Numbered from the stretch's first letter, positions 1-5,450 are shown. The stretch: 5,450 nucleotides of DNA from Gammaproteobacteria bacterium (GCA_003511825.1 DOIU01000255.1:1-5450), one strand, 5' to 3'. The notes: generated by a model not told the origin, from the sequence alone. Program-made: numbers and translations.

Positions 1-339
1 CAAGATTGTCAACACGTGGGCTTCAGTATGTCGCTACAGACCAAGAACGGCATCCAGATCGCTGGGGCGACATCAGCCGACACACTGCTCGACGACGTGA
101 AAGCCGGAGAGTCTCACACGGCCAAATTCAAATTCCGCTGCGCCATGATCCAAGGCGTGCATTTTTTTAACGCCGGCGTCACCACAACAGGTGATAGTGG
201 ACTGCAATACCTGCATCGCGGCATCGATGTCTGTGCCTTCAAGGTCATCAACCCGACCAAGGATTCTGTGTCAGGACTGTGCAGGGTGCTGGAAGGACCG
301 ACCCCCATCAGCATTACTCGGCAAAACGATGAACGATAA
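1..339 (+). CDS. Wzt-like polysaccharide ABC transporter ATP-binding protein, C-terminal end (partial)
   Basis: The frame is open from the first base and ends at TAA 337-339, giving the last 112 residues of a protein that begins upstream. The visible part looks like the beta-sandwich domain at the C-terminus of Wzt-type ATPases: a strand with a VGFSMSL core, a turn ending in a GATSADT-like segment (compare 'GtNT' in the family), then a KFKFRC...G.HFFNAGV pair and a closing RGIDVCAFKV strand. In known Wzt proteins this domain binds the finished O-polysaccharide before export by the Wzm/Wzt transporter at the inner membrane. The ATPase half (Walker A/B, signature) would lie upstream and cannot be seen. 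The next gene starts inside its last codons (11 nt overlap), which fits an operon. The family call rests on fold-like pattern and context, not on a catalytic motif. Another glycan-binding beta-sandwich is the main alternative. Confidence 0.66.
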   Translation, partial: QDCQHVGFSMSLQTKNGIQIAGATSADTLLDDVKAGESHTAKFKFRCAMIQGVHFFNAGVTTTGDSGLQYLHRGIDVCAFKVINPTKDSVSGLCRVLEGPTPISITRQNDER

Positions 340-1444
340 GCCAAGCACGCCCATTATTGTCCTCGGCATGCATCGCAGTGGGACGTCCATGCTCGCCGGT
401 ATGCTGGACATTCTGGGCGTCTACTTGGGCAACGAAGACAATCTGATGCCCGCAGATCAGGACGTCAATGCCAAGGGATTCTGGGAGCGAGAAGACGTTG
501 TCGCGATCCACGAAGAAGTGCTCGCGACCTTGGGAACCAACTGGCAAAGCGTGGCATCATTGCCGAGCGACTGGCCAAACGATCCGAGACTGAGCACCTG
601 CAAACAACGGCTGCTTGAGCTAGTGCGCAGCGACTTCCTGAGTAAGCCGCTCTGGGGAATGAAAGACCCGCGGATGTGCCGACTGTTACCGCTGTGGCTC
701 GACCTCTTCAACGCACTGGATGTCACCCCACGATTCATTCATATCGTGCGTCACCCCACAGAGGTTGCGAGTTCGTTGGCGAAACGCAACGGTTTTTCCA
801 CGGACTATGCCTTGATCTTGTGGCTGCGCCATGTCACCGACGCGATCTCCCATAGCGCCGGATTCCGTCAGTGCCATGTTAGCTATGCCGACTTGAATAA
901 AGACTGGTATGCCGCAGCACAGAAAATAGCCCAAGAGCTGGATGTGCAATGGCCGGCGTCTATCGATAGCGACAGCGTTCACCAACAGATGGACGCCTTT
1001 ATTAGCCGTGACTTGTGGCATCATCGTGACGACAAACAGCCTCACATAGAAGTACCATGCTTGCACAATATCACCGATGCGTATCAACAACTCTCGGAGA
1101 GCAATCCCGAAAGCTGCACGACTACTCGCGAGTCAACGCTCGACGCGGTGAATACCGACTGCGCCTCACTGCTGCGTCTCCTCGACCAATCCAGTGGTGT
1201 GTTGTCACGCCAGGCGTCAGATTGGTACGACTATATGCGCAAGTTTCAGATTGAAAATGAAAAGCTGACCGAACGCGTCCACAGTGATGCCACCAAGCTC
1301 ACTGAGCTGCATGATATCCGCCACAAACAGGAAAAAGAAATACAACGACTGACCGCCGCGAATGCAGAGCTGCAGGACACCATCAGAACCTGGGGCTTCA
1401 ACAGGCTGCAGGAACGACTATCGCGCTGGCTGGGACGATCTTGA
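329..1444 (+). CDS. Sulfotransferase-family protein with C-terminal coiled coil
   Basis: A 371-residue protein. Residues 9-20 carry a beta-strand plus P-loop (IIVLGMHRSGTS), the 5'-phosphosulfate-binding motif of PAPS-dependent sulfotransferases. Residues 110-123 (GMKDPRMCRLLPLW) and 137-150 (FIHIVRHPTEVASS) match the family's KDPR and 3'-phosphate-binding segments. From about 303 to 353 the chain is charged and helical with heptad-spaced core residues (F306, L313, V317, L324, L327, I338, L341, A345, L348, I352), so a coiled coil is likely. It ends in a basic amphipathic tail (RLQERLSRWLGRS). Expected role: cytoplasmic transfer of sulfate from PAPS to a glycan hydroxyl. The frame is open back to GTG 191, but ATG 329 was chosen because the P-loop strand starts just after it and the earlier start would overlap the upstream gene by about 149 nt with non-family sequence. 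No strong ribosome binding site is visible, so coupling to the upstream gene is likely. The acceptor sugar is unknown. Confidence 0.85.
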   Translation: MNDKPSTPIIVLGMHRSGTSMLAGMLDILGVYLGNEDNLMPADQDVNAKGFWEREDVVAIHEEVLATLGTNWQSVASLPSDWPNDPRLSTCKQRLLELVRSDFLSKPLWGMKDPRMCRLLPLWLDLFNALDVTPRFIHIVRHPTEVASSLAKRNGFSTDYALILWLRHVTDAISHSAGFRQCHVSYADLNKDWYAAAQKIAQELDVQWPASIDSDSVHQQMDAFISRDLWHHRDDKQPHIEVPCLHNITDAYQQLSESNPESCTTTRESTLDAVNTDCASLLRLLDQSSGVLSRQASDWYDYMRKFQIENEKLTERVHSDATKLTELHDIRHKQEKEIQRLTAANAELQDTIRTWGFNRLQERLSRWLGRS

Positions 1445-2457
1445 TCAGCTTTATCATCAGAACAGGACTGGCCCGCAAAGGGTGCTTAACACAAGCCGTT
1501 GACTCTGTGTTGCGAGAAAGGCGTGTCCCCATAGAAATCGTACTCGTAGAAAACGGCACTTATGGACTGCAGCCGTGGTGCGAAGCGCTGCAGCTGTTGC
1601 CGAACCAAAGCATCAAGTATGTGCATCTGCCAGATGCGGACCGCTGCAATGCCGGCAACGTCGGGCTTGCAGAGGCACGTGGGGAGCTGGTGTGTTTTCT
1701 GGATGATGACGATGAGATCTATGACAATTACTGCCAACTGATGTTGCGTCCGTTTGAGGAAGACAGCGCGATTGATGCGGTTTGCGCACGTGCGCATGAG
1801 GTTTCAACATCCATCCATTCTTATACCCCGTTCAAGGTTACCGGACATAAAAAGTACATCAAGTATGACAACGTGTATTCTCGGGAGTTACTGTGGATCC
1901 GCAATTTTCTGCCGATTCAATCGGTGCTTTTTCGCAAATCACTGTTCGAGCGCTATGGCGGGTTTGACCCGGATTTGTCTGTCCTGGAGGACTGGGAATT
2001 ATGGGTTCGATACGCCACCAATCATCACTTCGTCGCCATACCGGAAGTGACGTCTTTTTATCGCGTTCCCCATGAAGATCGCAAGCGCGAGGCGCGCGAA
2101 GACGCGTTTCGCGACCACTACTTTAAAGTGCTGGACAAGCAACGCCACGTTAGCACAACGGTGGACAGCGACTCCTATCGCCGTCTCATCGCCGAATTAC
2201 TCTACAGCTACAAAAGCCTCAATCTGCTGTTCAGGCTGCGGCTGCTCAACCACGCAACCTTGTGCGATACGGAGCAGGCAAAGTTTGCTGAGGTGCAAGA
2301 TGAGCTGGCGAGCACCAGTCCTCGTGCAGCCATTGAGTGCGCGCAACGGCAATTGCAGAAAAACCGAACGGTCCGATTCTTAACCTTAAAAGAACACCGG
2401 ATAAAATCTGTCATCCGACAACTCATTTCCACTTTCAGCACTTCTTCTCGAACATAA
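1441..2457 (+). CDS. Family 2 glycosyltransferase (GT-A fold)
   Basis: A 338-residue protein. The N-terminal strand (ISFIIRT) and IEIVLVENGT at 31-40 form the start of a nucleotide-binding GT-A fold. CFLDDDDEIY at 85-94 is the metal/nucleotide-sugar DxD site, and VLEDWELWVRY at 181-191 is the ED(W) motif that normally holds the catalytic base. NFLPIQSVLFRKSLFERYGGFD (about 155-176) precedes it, as is usual in GT2 enzymes of polysaccharide clusters. It should transfer a sugar from an NDP-sugar to the growing lipid-linked glycan on the cytoplasmic face of the inner membrane; donor and linkage cannot be told. The start is TTG, overlapping the upstream TGA as TTGA. It is supported because the first beta-strand begins at residue 2, no ATG or GTG lies nearby upstream in frame, and the first internal Met is at residue 101, past the DxD. 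The last 100 residues are basic, helical and outside the catalytic core. Confidence 0.9.
   Translation: MISFIIRTGLARKGCLTQAVDSVLRERRVPIEIVLVENGTYGLQPWCEALQLLPNQSIKYVHLPDADRCNAGNVGLAEARGELVCFLDDDDEIYDNYCQLMLRPFEEDSAIDAVCARAHEVSTSIHSYTPFKVTGHKKYIKYDNVYSRELLWIRNFLPIQSVLFRKSLFERYGGFDPDLSVLEDWELWVRYATNHHFVAIPEVTSFYRVPHEDRKREAREDAFRDHYFKVLDKQRHVSTTVDSDSYRRLIAELLYSYKSLNLLFRLRLLNHATLCDTEQAKFAEVQDELASTSPRAAIECAQRQLQKNRTVRFLTLKEHRIKSVIRQLISTFSTSSRT
1783..1796 (+). repeat. Perfect 14-bp palindrome inside the GT2 gene
   Basis: TGCGCACGTGCGCA is its own reverse complement and is entirely alternating pyrimidine-purine, a run that continues to 1798. It encodes part of VCARAHE (residues 114-120 of the glycosyltransferase), after the DxD site. 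No function is evident. Confidence 0.5.
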
Positions 2458-3695
2458 TGACAACACAGATCCCTGCTTCAGACATTCACGCTTTTACGAG
2501 CATCAACATTAACTACCTGCCCCGCGCACGGGTGTTGGGTGACTCGATCAAAAAGCACCATCCAGAGATGCGCTTTCATCTCATGTTAAGTGACGAGATT
2601 CCAAAAGGGTTCAATCTGGAAGACGAGCCTTTTGATAGCGTCATCCAAATAGCCAACCTCGCCATTGAGGATCAGGACGCCTGGATATTCAAGCACGACG
2701 TGGTTGAGCTTTGTACAGCCGTTAAACCTTTTGCGTTTCTGAATATCATGGATACATACAACGCAAAAAGCGTGTTTTACTTTGACCCGGATGTCGTCCT
2801 CTTCTCGCGTGTGGACGCCATGATCGAAGACCTTGAGCGCCACGCAGCGATACTTACACCCCATGTGTGCGCGCCCGATGTTCTGCCCTCAGCAATCGTC
2901 GACAACGAGATCTCTTGCCTCAAACACGGCATCAACAATCTGGGGTTTCTCGCTGCCAACGGTCGCGGTGAAGGCCGCGCGTTAATCGAATGGTGGGCCA
3001 AGCGGCTGCATCACTACTGCTATGACGATATCCCACGAGGACTGTTCACCGATCAACGGTGGATGGACTTCGCACACGTGTTCTTCAACGACATCAAAAT
3101 AGAGAAAGGTCCCGAGTACAACGTCGCCACCTGGAACTATACAACGCGAGAAATCAGTGGCAGCCTGCAAGACGGCGTCATGGTTGACGGCAGGCCTTTG
3201 TGCTTTCATCACTTTTCGGGCTTCACCAACGGTGCTGCTCAAATGATGCAAGGCCGGTATGCCGATGGCATTCAAGTGATTGACGATCTGTATGCCTGGT
3301 ACCGGGAGGCCTGCGACCACGCCGGGCAACGTGAACTCGCCGACCATCGCTGGGCCTATGGGTACTACAGCAACGGCGAAAAAATTGAACGATCACACCG
3401 CCTGCTCTACCGCGAGAAGTCCGATTTGCAAAACGCATTTCCAAAGCCGTCCCAGTGCACCAGCGATACATCCGCATCAAGCTCCTATTACAACTGGCTC
3501 AAAAGCAATCCAGCAAAGCTGAGTCGCGCAAGCAACAGCGCCAGCTTCTGGGACTTTATGACCGTGACCGAGCAGTCACTGCTGGGCTATATCGACCGCG
3601 CGCAAAAACCCGGTAAACTCACCAAGAAGTGCGCTGCCATCGCCACACGCTCTGGCTTTTTGATCAGCCGAAAAGTCCTTAAACTGTTCACCTAG
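2457..3695 (+). CDS. Glycosyltransferase with DxD motif, GT-A-like, family uncertain
   Basis: A 412-residue protein. Residues 10-45 (HAFTSININYLPRARVLGDSIKKHHPE...FHLML) look like the first strand and helix of nucleotide-diphospho-sugar transferases that monitor a donor sugar, and SVFYFDPDVVLFSRVD at 105-120 contains the DPD (D110, D112) expected to bind the metal and nucleotide-sugar. NLGFLAAN (161-168), a W/H-rich stretch (179-187), the FTDQRWMDF segment (197-205) and HHFSG (251-255) follow as in GT8-like and related enzymes. Residues 332-412 form a Ser/Thr-rich linker and a basic, helix-rich tail that may touch the membrane (inference). The ATG shares its A with the upstream TAA (TAATG), and no Shine-Dalgarno sequence is seen, so re-initiation is likely. 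The open frame extends to GTG 2337, but that extra segment lies within the upstream gene and is low-complexity His/Pro-rich, so it was rejected. Sugar specificity is unknown. Confidence 0.82.
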   Translation: MTTQIPASDIHAFTSININYLPRARVLGDSIKKHHPEMRFHLMLSDEIPKGFNLEDEPFDSVIQIANLAIEDQDAWIFKHDVVELCTAVKPFAFLNIMDTYNAKSVFYFDPDVVLFSRVDAMIEDLERHAAILTPHVCAPDVLPSAIVDNEISCLKHGINNLGFLAANGRGEGRALIEWWAKRLHHYCYDDIPRGLFTDQRWMDFAHVFFNDIKIEKGPEYNVATWNYTTREISGSLQDGVMVDGRPLCFHHFSGFTNGAAQMMQGRYADGIQVIDDLYAWYREACDHAGQRELADHRWAYGYYSNGEKIERSHRLLYREKSDLQNAFPKPSQCTSDTSASSSYYNWLKSNPAKLSRASNSASFWDFMTVTEQSLLGYIDRAQKPGKLTKKCAAIATRSGFLISRKVLKLFT

Positions 3696-3711
3696 TGCCG
3701 TGCAACGGCAC
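3695..3711 (+). other. Small inverted repeat at the glycosyltransferase stop codon
   Basis: The arms GTGCCGT (3695-3701) and ACGGCAC (3705-3711) pair perfectly around a 3-nt loop. The repeat begins on the last base of the TAG stop and covers the alternative GTG start of the next gene. It lies in the only gap (50 bp) between otherwise overlapping operon genes. It has no T tract. A hairpin here would favour ATG 3746 as the start and could lower expression of the downstream gene; this is inference. Confidence 0.4.
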
Positions 3712-4351
3712 CAGCCATTCACGCACCCAAACCGACGCGTTCACTATGACAAGCCATGCCGACAACCTTGATCTTAGACTGCTCCTGGTGGGAGGCACCG
3801 GGCGTTCCGGGACCTCTTTCGTTTACCGCCAACTGCTCAACAATCGCGAAATGGTCGGATTTGAAGAATTCGAAAGCCAGCTATTTACATCCAACCAGTC
3901 CCTGATTGACCTGTATGATCGGTACACGCGCAGTTACAGCCCAGAGCGGTTCAACGCTGTGTGCCGGGTGTTTTCTGAACAGACCCGCGCCCGCTTTATC
4001 GCATTGTATCGGAAGCGCCCGATTCGGCGTGTGTTCAGGGAGCGGCAGATCGACAACGCACTCAAGGACTATATACAGGGACTGCAACAAGATCGCATGA
4101 CAGTCGATAACTTGCAGCCATCATTCAGCCAGAGAACCGCCCGCCTCTTCCATACCCTGTTTGAACTGGACGACGCGAGTGATGCAGAAACCACGCTACT
4201 GGAGAAAACACCGCACAATGTGCTGTTTTTTCCACAAATCCGCCAGATATTCCCTAGTGCTAAGATCATTCACGTCGTACGTGACCCGCGAGCGGTTGCT
4301 GAGTCTCTGATGCGACAGTCCTGGGGACCGTCGAGCTATCCAGAAGCGTTC

Positions 4352-4399
4352 ACCTGGATCCGGCAAATCCTGTAAACCTGGATACGTCAGTATCAGAGT
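4352..4399 (+). repeat. Degenerate 24-bp tandem repeat spanning the premature stop
   Basis: Units 4352-4375 and 4376-4399 both begin ACCTGGAT and match at 14 of 24 positions (12 of the first 14). They encode TWIRQIL-stop and TWIRQYQS, so the pentapeptide TWIRQ appears twice, eight residues apart. The first unit ends exactly with TAA 4373-4375. Codon differences (ATC/ATA, CGG/CGT, CAA/CAG) show that it is not a fresh copy. It may be an old duplication in a helix or chance. Confidence 0.5.
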
Positions 4400-4684
4400 G
4401 GCGCCTATTCAGCGGACGATTTACTGTGTCTCAGGGCTGAAGATCTACTGACTGGACAGACCTACTGGGAAGACCGCATTCGAGACTTCACGGGCTGTGA
4501 ACTCACTTCGCTGGATCTCAACGCCAGTGCTACAGCCCTGGACGGCTGGCGAGAAGCGATGAGCGACGCGGATTTCGAGCTGGCGAACACCCAGCTGCGG
4601 GGCATCATGCACTTCTTTTCCTATGACCCGGCAATCACCGAAGGGTATGAACAATCCCGTCAAACCCACTTTGAGTTGCCATAA
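4376..4684 (+). pseudogene. C-terminal sulfotransferase remnant downstream of the premature stop
   Basis: This is the 102-codon part of the broken sulfotransferase that lies after TAA 4373-4375 in the same frame. It reads as normal protein: an amphipathic helix (WIRQYQSGAYSADDLLCL), the RAEDLL segment that matches the 'RYEDL' strand near the end of sulfotransferases, WEDRIRDFTG as the following helix, and an FFSYDP...ELP tail. It has no other stop. The first in-frame ATG is at 4559, beyond the RAEDLL segment, and there is no ribosome binding site near the stop, so separate translation into a useful domain is unlikely. The lack of further damage suggests the nonsense mutation is recent. Confidence 0.75.
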
Positions 4685-4799
4685 CTGCTTGACCCTGCGC
4701 GCGCGTGCGCAGGTGTCGTGACGATTCAAGAGTGACCATGGCCTTCACCGGCAAAGTCCGCTATTCTCTCCCTCTATTTTTTATCGCTTGCTGAATTCC
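4685..4799 (+). promoter_or_regulatory. Intergenic region upstream of serA, presumed promoter region
   Basis: This 115-bp gap separates the polysaccharide genes from serA. It contains the GC-rich hairpin at 4694-4713 and an AT-rich stretch at 4773-4784 (TCTATTTTTTAT) that could supply a -10 element such as TATTTT at 4775-4780. No -35 at proper spacing is convincing: TTGACC at 4689-4694 has no matching -10, and TTCACC at 4744-4749 is 25 bp from TATTTT. The region just before ATG 4800 (TTGCTGAATTCC) shows no good Shine-Dalgarno sequence. A promoter here is an inference from the change of gene function, not from a clear consensus. Confidence 0.35.
4694..4713 (+). other. GC-rich inverted repeat just after the polysaccharide operon
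   Basis: The arms CCTGCGC (4694-4700) and GCGCAGG (4707-4713) are perfectly complementary around a 6-nt GCGCGT loop, 10 nt after the stop codon of the broken sulfotransferase. The position fits a transcript 3' end, but no run of T follows (GTGTCGTGACG), so it is not a standard intrinsic terminator. It may act as a 3' stabilising hairpin or pause site. Confidence 0.45.
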
Positions 4800-5450
4800 A
4801 TGTCTACAACATCTCTGTCTAAGAGTAAGATCAAGATCTTACTGCTCGAAGGCGTGCATCAACGCGCGCTCGATACCCTCAAGAAACACGGCTACGAGAA
4901 TATTGAGTACCACAAGACCTCTCTGGTTGGCGACGAACTGAAAGCCAAGATCAAGCATGTCCACTTTATTGGCATCCGGTCTCGCACCCAGCTCACCGCA
5001 GAAGTTTTGCAGGCTGCCGAGAAGTTGGTCGGCATCGGCTGCTTCTGTATAGGGACCAACCAAGTCGATTTGCACGCGGCAAAACTCAAAGGCGTCCCGG
5101 TATTTAACGCGCCGTTCTCAAACACGCGGTCTGTGGCTGAGCTCGTGCTGGGTGAAATCCTACTGTTGTTGCGAGACATCCCCGCTAAAAATGCCAAAGC
5201 GCATCGCGGCGAGTGGGACAAAACAGCCAACGGCTCAGTGGAAGCGCGCGGTAAAACCCTGGGTATTATCGGCTATGGCCATATCGGCTCCCAGCTCAGC
5301 ATCATGGCAGAGAACATCGGCATGAAGGTCATGTTCTACGACATTGAAAACAAACTGCCACTGACCAATGCGACGCCGGCCGACAGTCTGAGCGACCTGC
5401 TGCAACAGGCCGATGTCGTCTCCCTGCACGTACCCGAAACCGCCGAAACA
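4800..5450 (+). CDS. serA: D-3-phosphoglycerate dehydrogenase, N-terminal part (partial at window end)
   Basis: The first 217 residues are visible and the frame is still open at the window edge; E. coli-type SerA is about 410 residues, so the rest of the nucleotide-binding domain, the substrate domain and the C-terminal ACT domain lie beyond. The enzyme oxidises 3-phosphoglycerate to 3-phosphohydroxypyruvate with NAD+, the first step of L-serine synthesis in the cytoplasm. Diagnostic segments are LLLEGVHQRAL (14-24), FIGIRSRTQLT (56-66), the very conserved GIGCFCIGTNQVDL (78-91), VFNAPFSNTRSVAEL (101-115), and the dinucleotide-binding loop LGIIGYGHIGSQL (154-166, GxGxxG) followed by FYDIENKLPL (179-188), where the acidic residue D181 selects NAD+. 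ATG 4800 gives an N-terminus (MSTTSLSKSKIK) in register with E. coli SerA. The gap of 115 bp to the broken sulfotransferase and the unrelated role suggest a separate transcription unit. Serine feedback inhibition through the ACT domain is known for this type but cannot be checked here. Confidence 0.97.
   Translation, partial: MSTTSLSKSKIKILLLEGVHQRALDTLKKHGYENIEYHKTSLVGDELKAKIKHVHFIGIRSRTQLTAEVLQAAEKLVGIGCFCIGTNQVDLHAAKLKGVPVFNAPFSNTRSVAELVLGEILLLLRDIPAKNAKAHRGEWDKTANGSVEARGKTLGIIGYGHIGSQLSIMAENIGMKVMFYDIENKLPLTNATPADSLSDLLQQADVVSLHVPETAET
4824..4843 (+). repeat. Perfect 9-bp inverted repeat early in serA
   Basis: The arms AGTAAGATC (4824-4832) and GATCTTACT (4835-4843) flank AA, 24 bases into serA (codons 9-15, encoding SKIKILL). 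In RNA this would fold as an 8-bp stem with a CAAG loop close to the start codon; in DNA it has operator-like symmetry. The encoded residues are conserved in SerA, so codon choice alone could produce it. Confidence 0.5.

Larger units (their letters stand above)
3746..4684 (+). pseudogene. Second sulfotransferase, interrupted by one in-frame TAA
   Basis: The intact N-terminal frame runs from ATG 3746 to TAA 4373-4375 (209 residues). LLLVGGTGRSGTSF at 12-25 is the PAPS 5'-phosphosulfate loop, LLEKTPHN at 151-158 is a typical sulfotransferase segment, and IIHVVRDPRAVAESL at 174-188 is the 3'-phosphate-binding motif. The same reading frame then stays open for another 102 codons to TAA 4682-4684 and continues the family pattern (LLCLRAEDLL, WEDRIRDFTG), so the ancestral protein was about 312 residues. 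A single-base change (for example CAA, AAA, GAA or TAC/TAT to TAA) explains the break; no frameshift is needed. The 209-residue product would lack the C-terminal strand and helices and is probably inactive. A GTG at 3695 overlapping the upstream TAG is an alternative start giving 17 more residues, but ATG 3746 sits closer to the first strand. A sequencing error at the stop is the main alternative. Confidence 0.78.

Noticed and set aside
191..328. N-terminal extension of the first sulfotransferase to GTG 191
   Set aside because: It would overlap the Wzt-like coding sequence by about 149 nt and adds residues unlike the family, while ATG 329 lies just before the P-loop strand.
686..1090. 134-codon antisense ORF opposite the first sulfotransferase
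   Set aside because: It has no recognisable domain and lies fully opposite a gene with clear motifs; the same applies to the antisense frames at 2982-3347 and 4892-5230.
2337..2456. N-terminal extension of the DPD glycosyltransferase to GTG 2337
   Set aside because: The segment lies inside the end of the GT2 gene and encodes a His/Pro-rich stretch before the true first strand; ATG 2457 overlaps the upstream stop in operon style.
4373..4375. Programmed readthrough or recoding of the stop
   Set aside because: The codon is TAA followed by A, a strong stop context; TGA or TAG with a known downstream element would be expected. A nonsense mutation or read error is simpler.
4689..4694. TTGACC as a -35 element for serA
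   Set aside because: No acceptable -10 is found 16-18 bp downstream, and it overlaps the hairpin arm.
4694..4713. Rho-independent terminator
   Set aside because: The stem is good but no T tract follows; the only T run (4776-4782) is more than 60 nt away.
4738..4794. 18-codon ORF (MAFTGKVRYSLPLFFIAC) before serA as a leader peptide
   Set aside because: It has no serine or other regulatory codon run, no clear ribosome binding site and no terminator/antiterminator pair after it.

Overview
The window looks like the 3' end of a surface-polysaccharide (O-antigen or capsule type) operon, followed by the housekeeping gene serA. All genes are on the + strand. The clearest taxonomic marker is serA: its product closely follows the E. 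coli-type D-3-phosphoglycerate dehydrogenase, which points to a gammaproteobacterium. The moderate base composition and the SerA style would fit a marine or environmental member, but genus cannot be read from this sequence.

Layout: (1) positions 1-339, the last 112 codons of a protein resembling the C-terminal carbohydrate-binding domain of a Wzt-type ABC transporter ATPase. (2) 329-1444, a sulfotransferase-like protein with a PAPS-type P-loop and a C-terminal coiled coil. (3) 1441-2457, a family 2 glycosyltransferase starting at TTG. (4) 2457-3695, a second GT-A-like glycosyltransferase with a DxD motif, family uncertain. (5) 3746-4684, a second sulfotransferase split by one in-frame TAA at 4373-4375, with a fully open, recognisable C-terminal part after it. 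(6) 4685-4799, a short intergenic region with a GC-rich hairpin and an AT-rich stretch. (7) 4800-5450, the first 217 codons of serA, cut by the window edge.

Genes 1 to 4 are joined by overlapping stop and start codons (11, 4 and 1 nt) with no strong Shine-Dalgarno sequences, so they are probably one translationally coupled transcript. The likely joint role is this: the glycosyltransferases extend a glycan, the sulfotransferase or sulfotransferases modify it, and the Wzt-like ATPase with its partner permease exports it. Sulfotransferase 1 combines a coiled coil with a position next to a Wzt-like glycan-binding domain. This resembles the WbdD/Wzt cap-and-ruler logic known from E. coli O8/O9a, and suggests (as inference) a sulfate-based version. 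The downstream sulfotransferase seems to have been lost recently through a single nonsense mutation, unless the TAA is a sequencing error.
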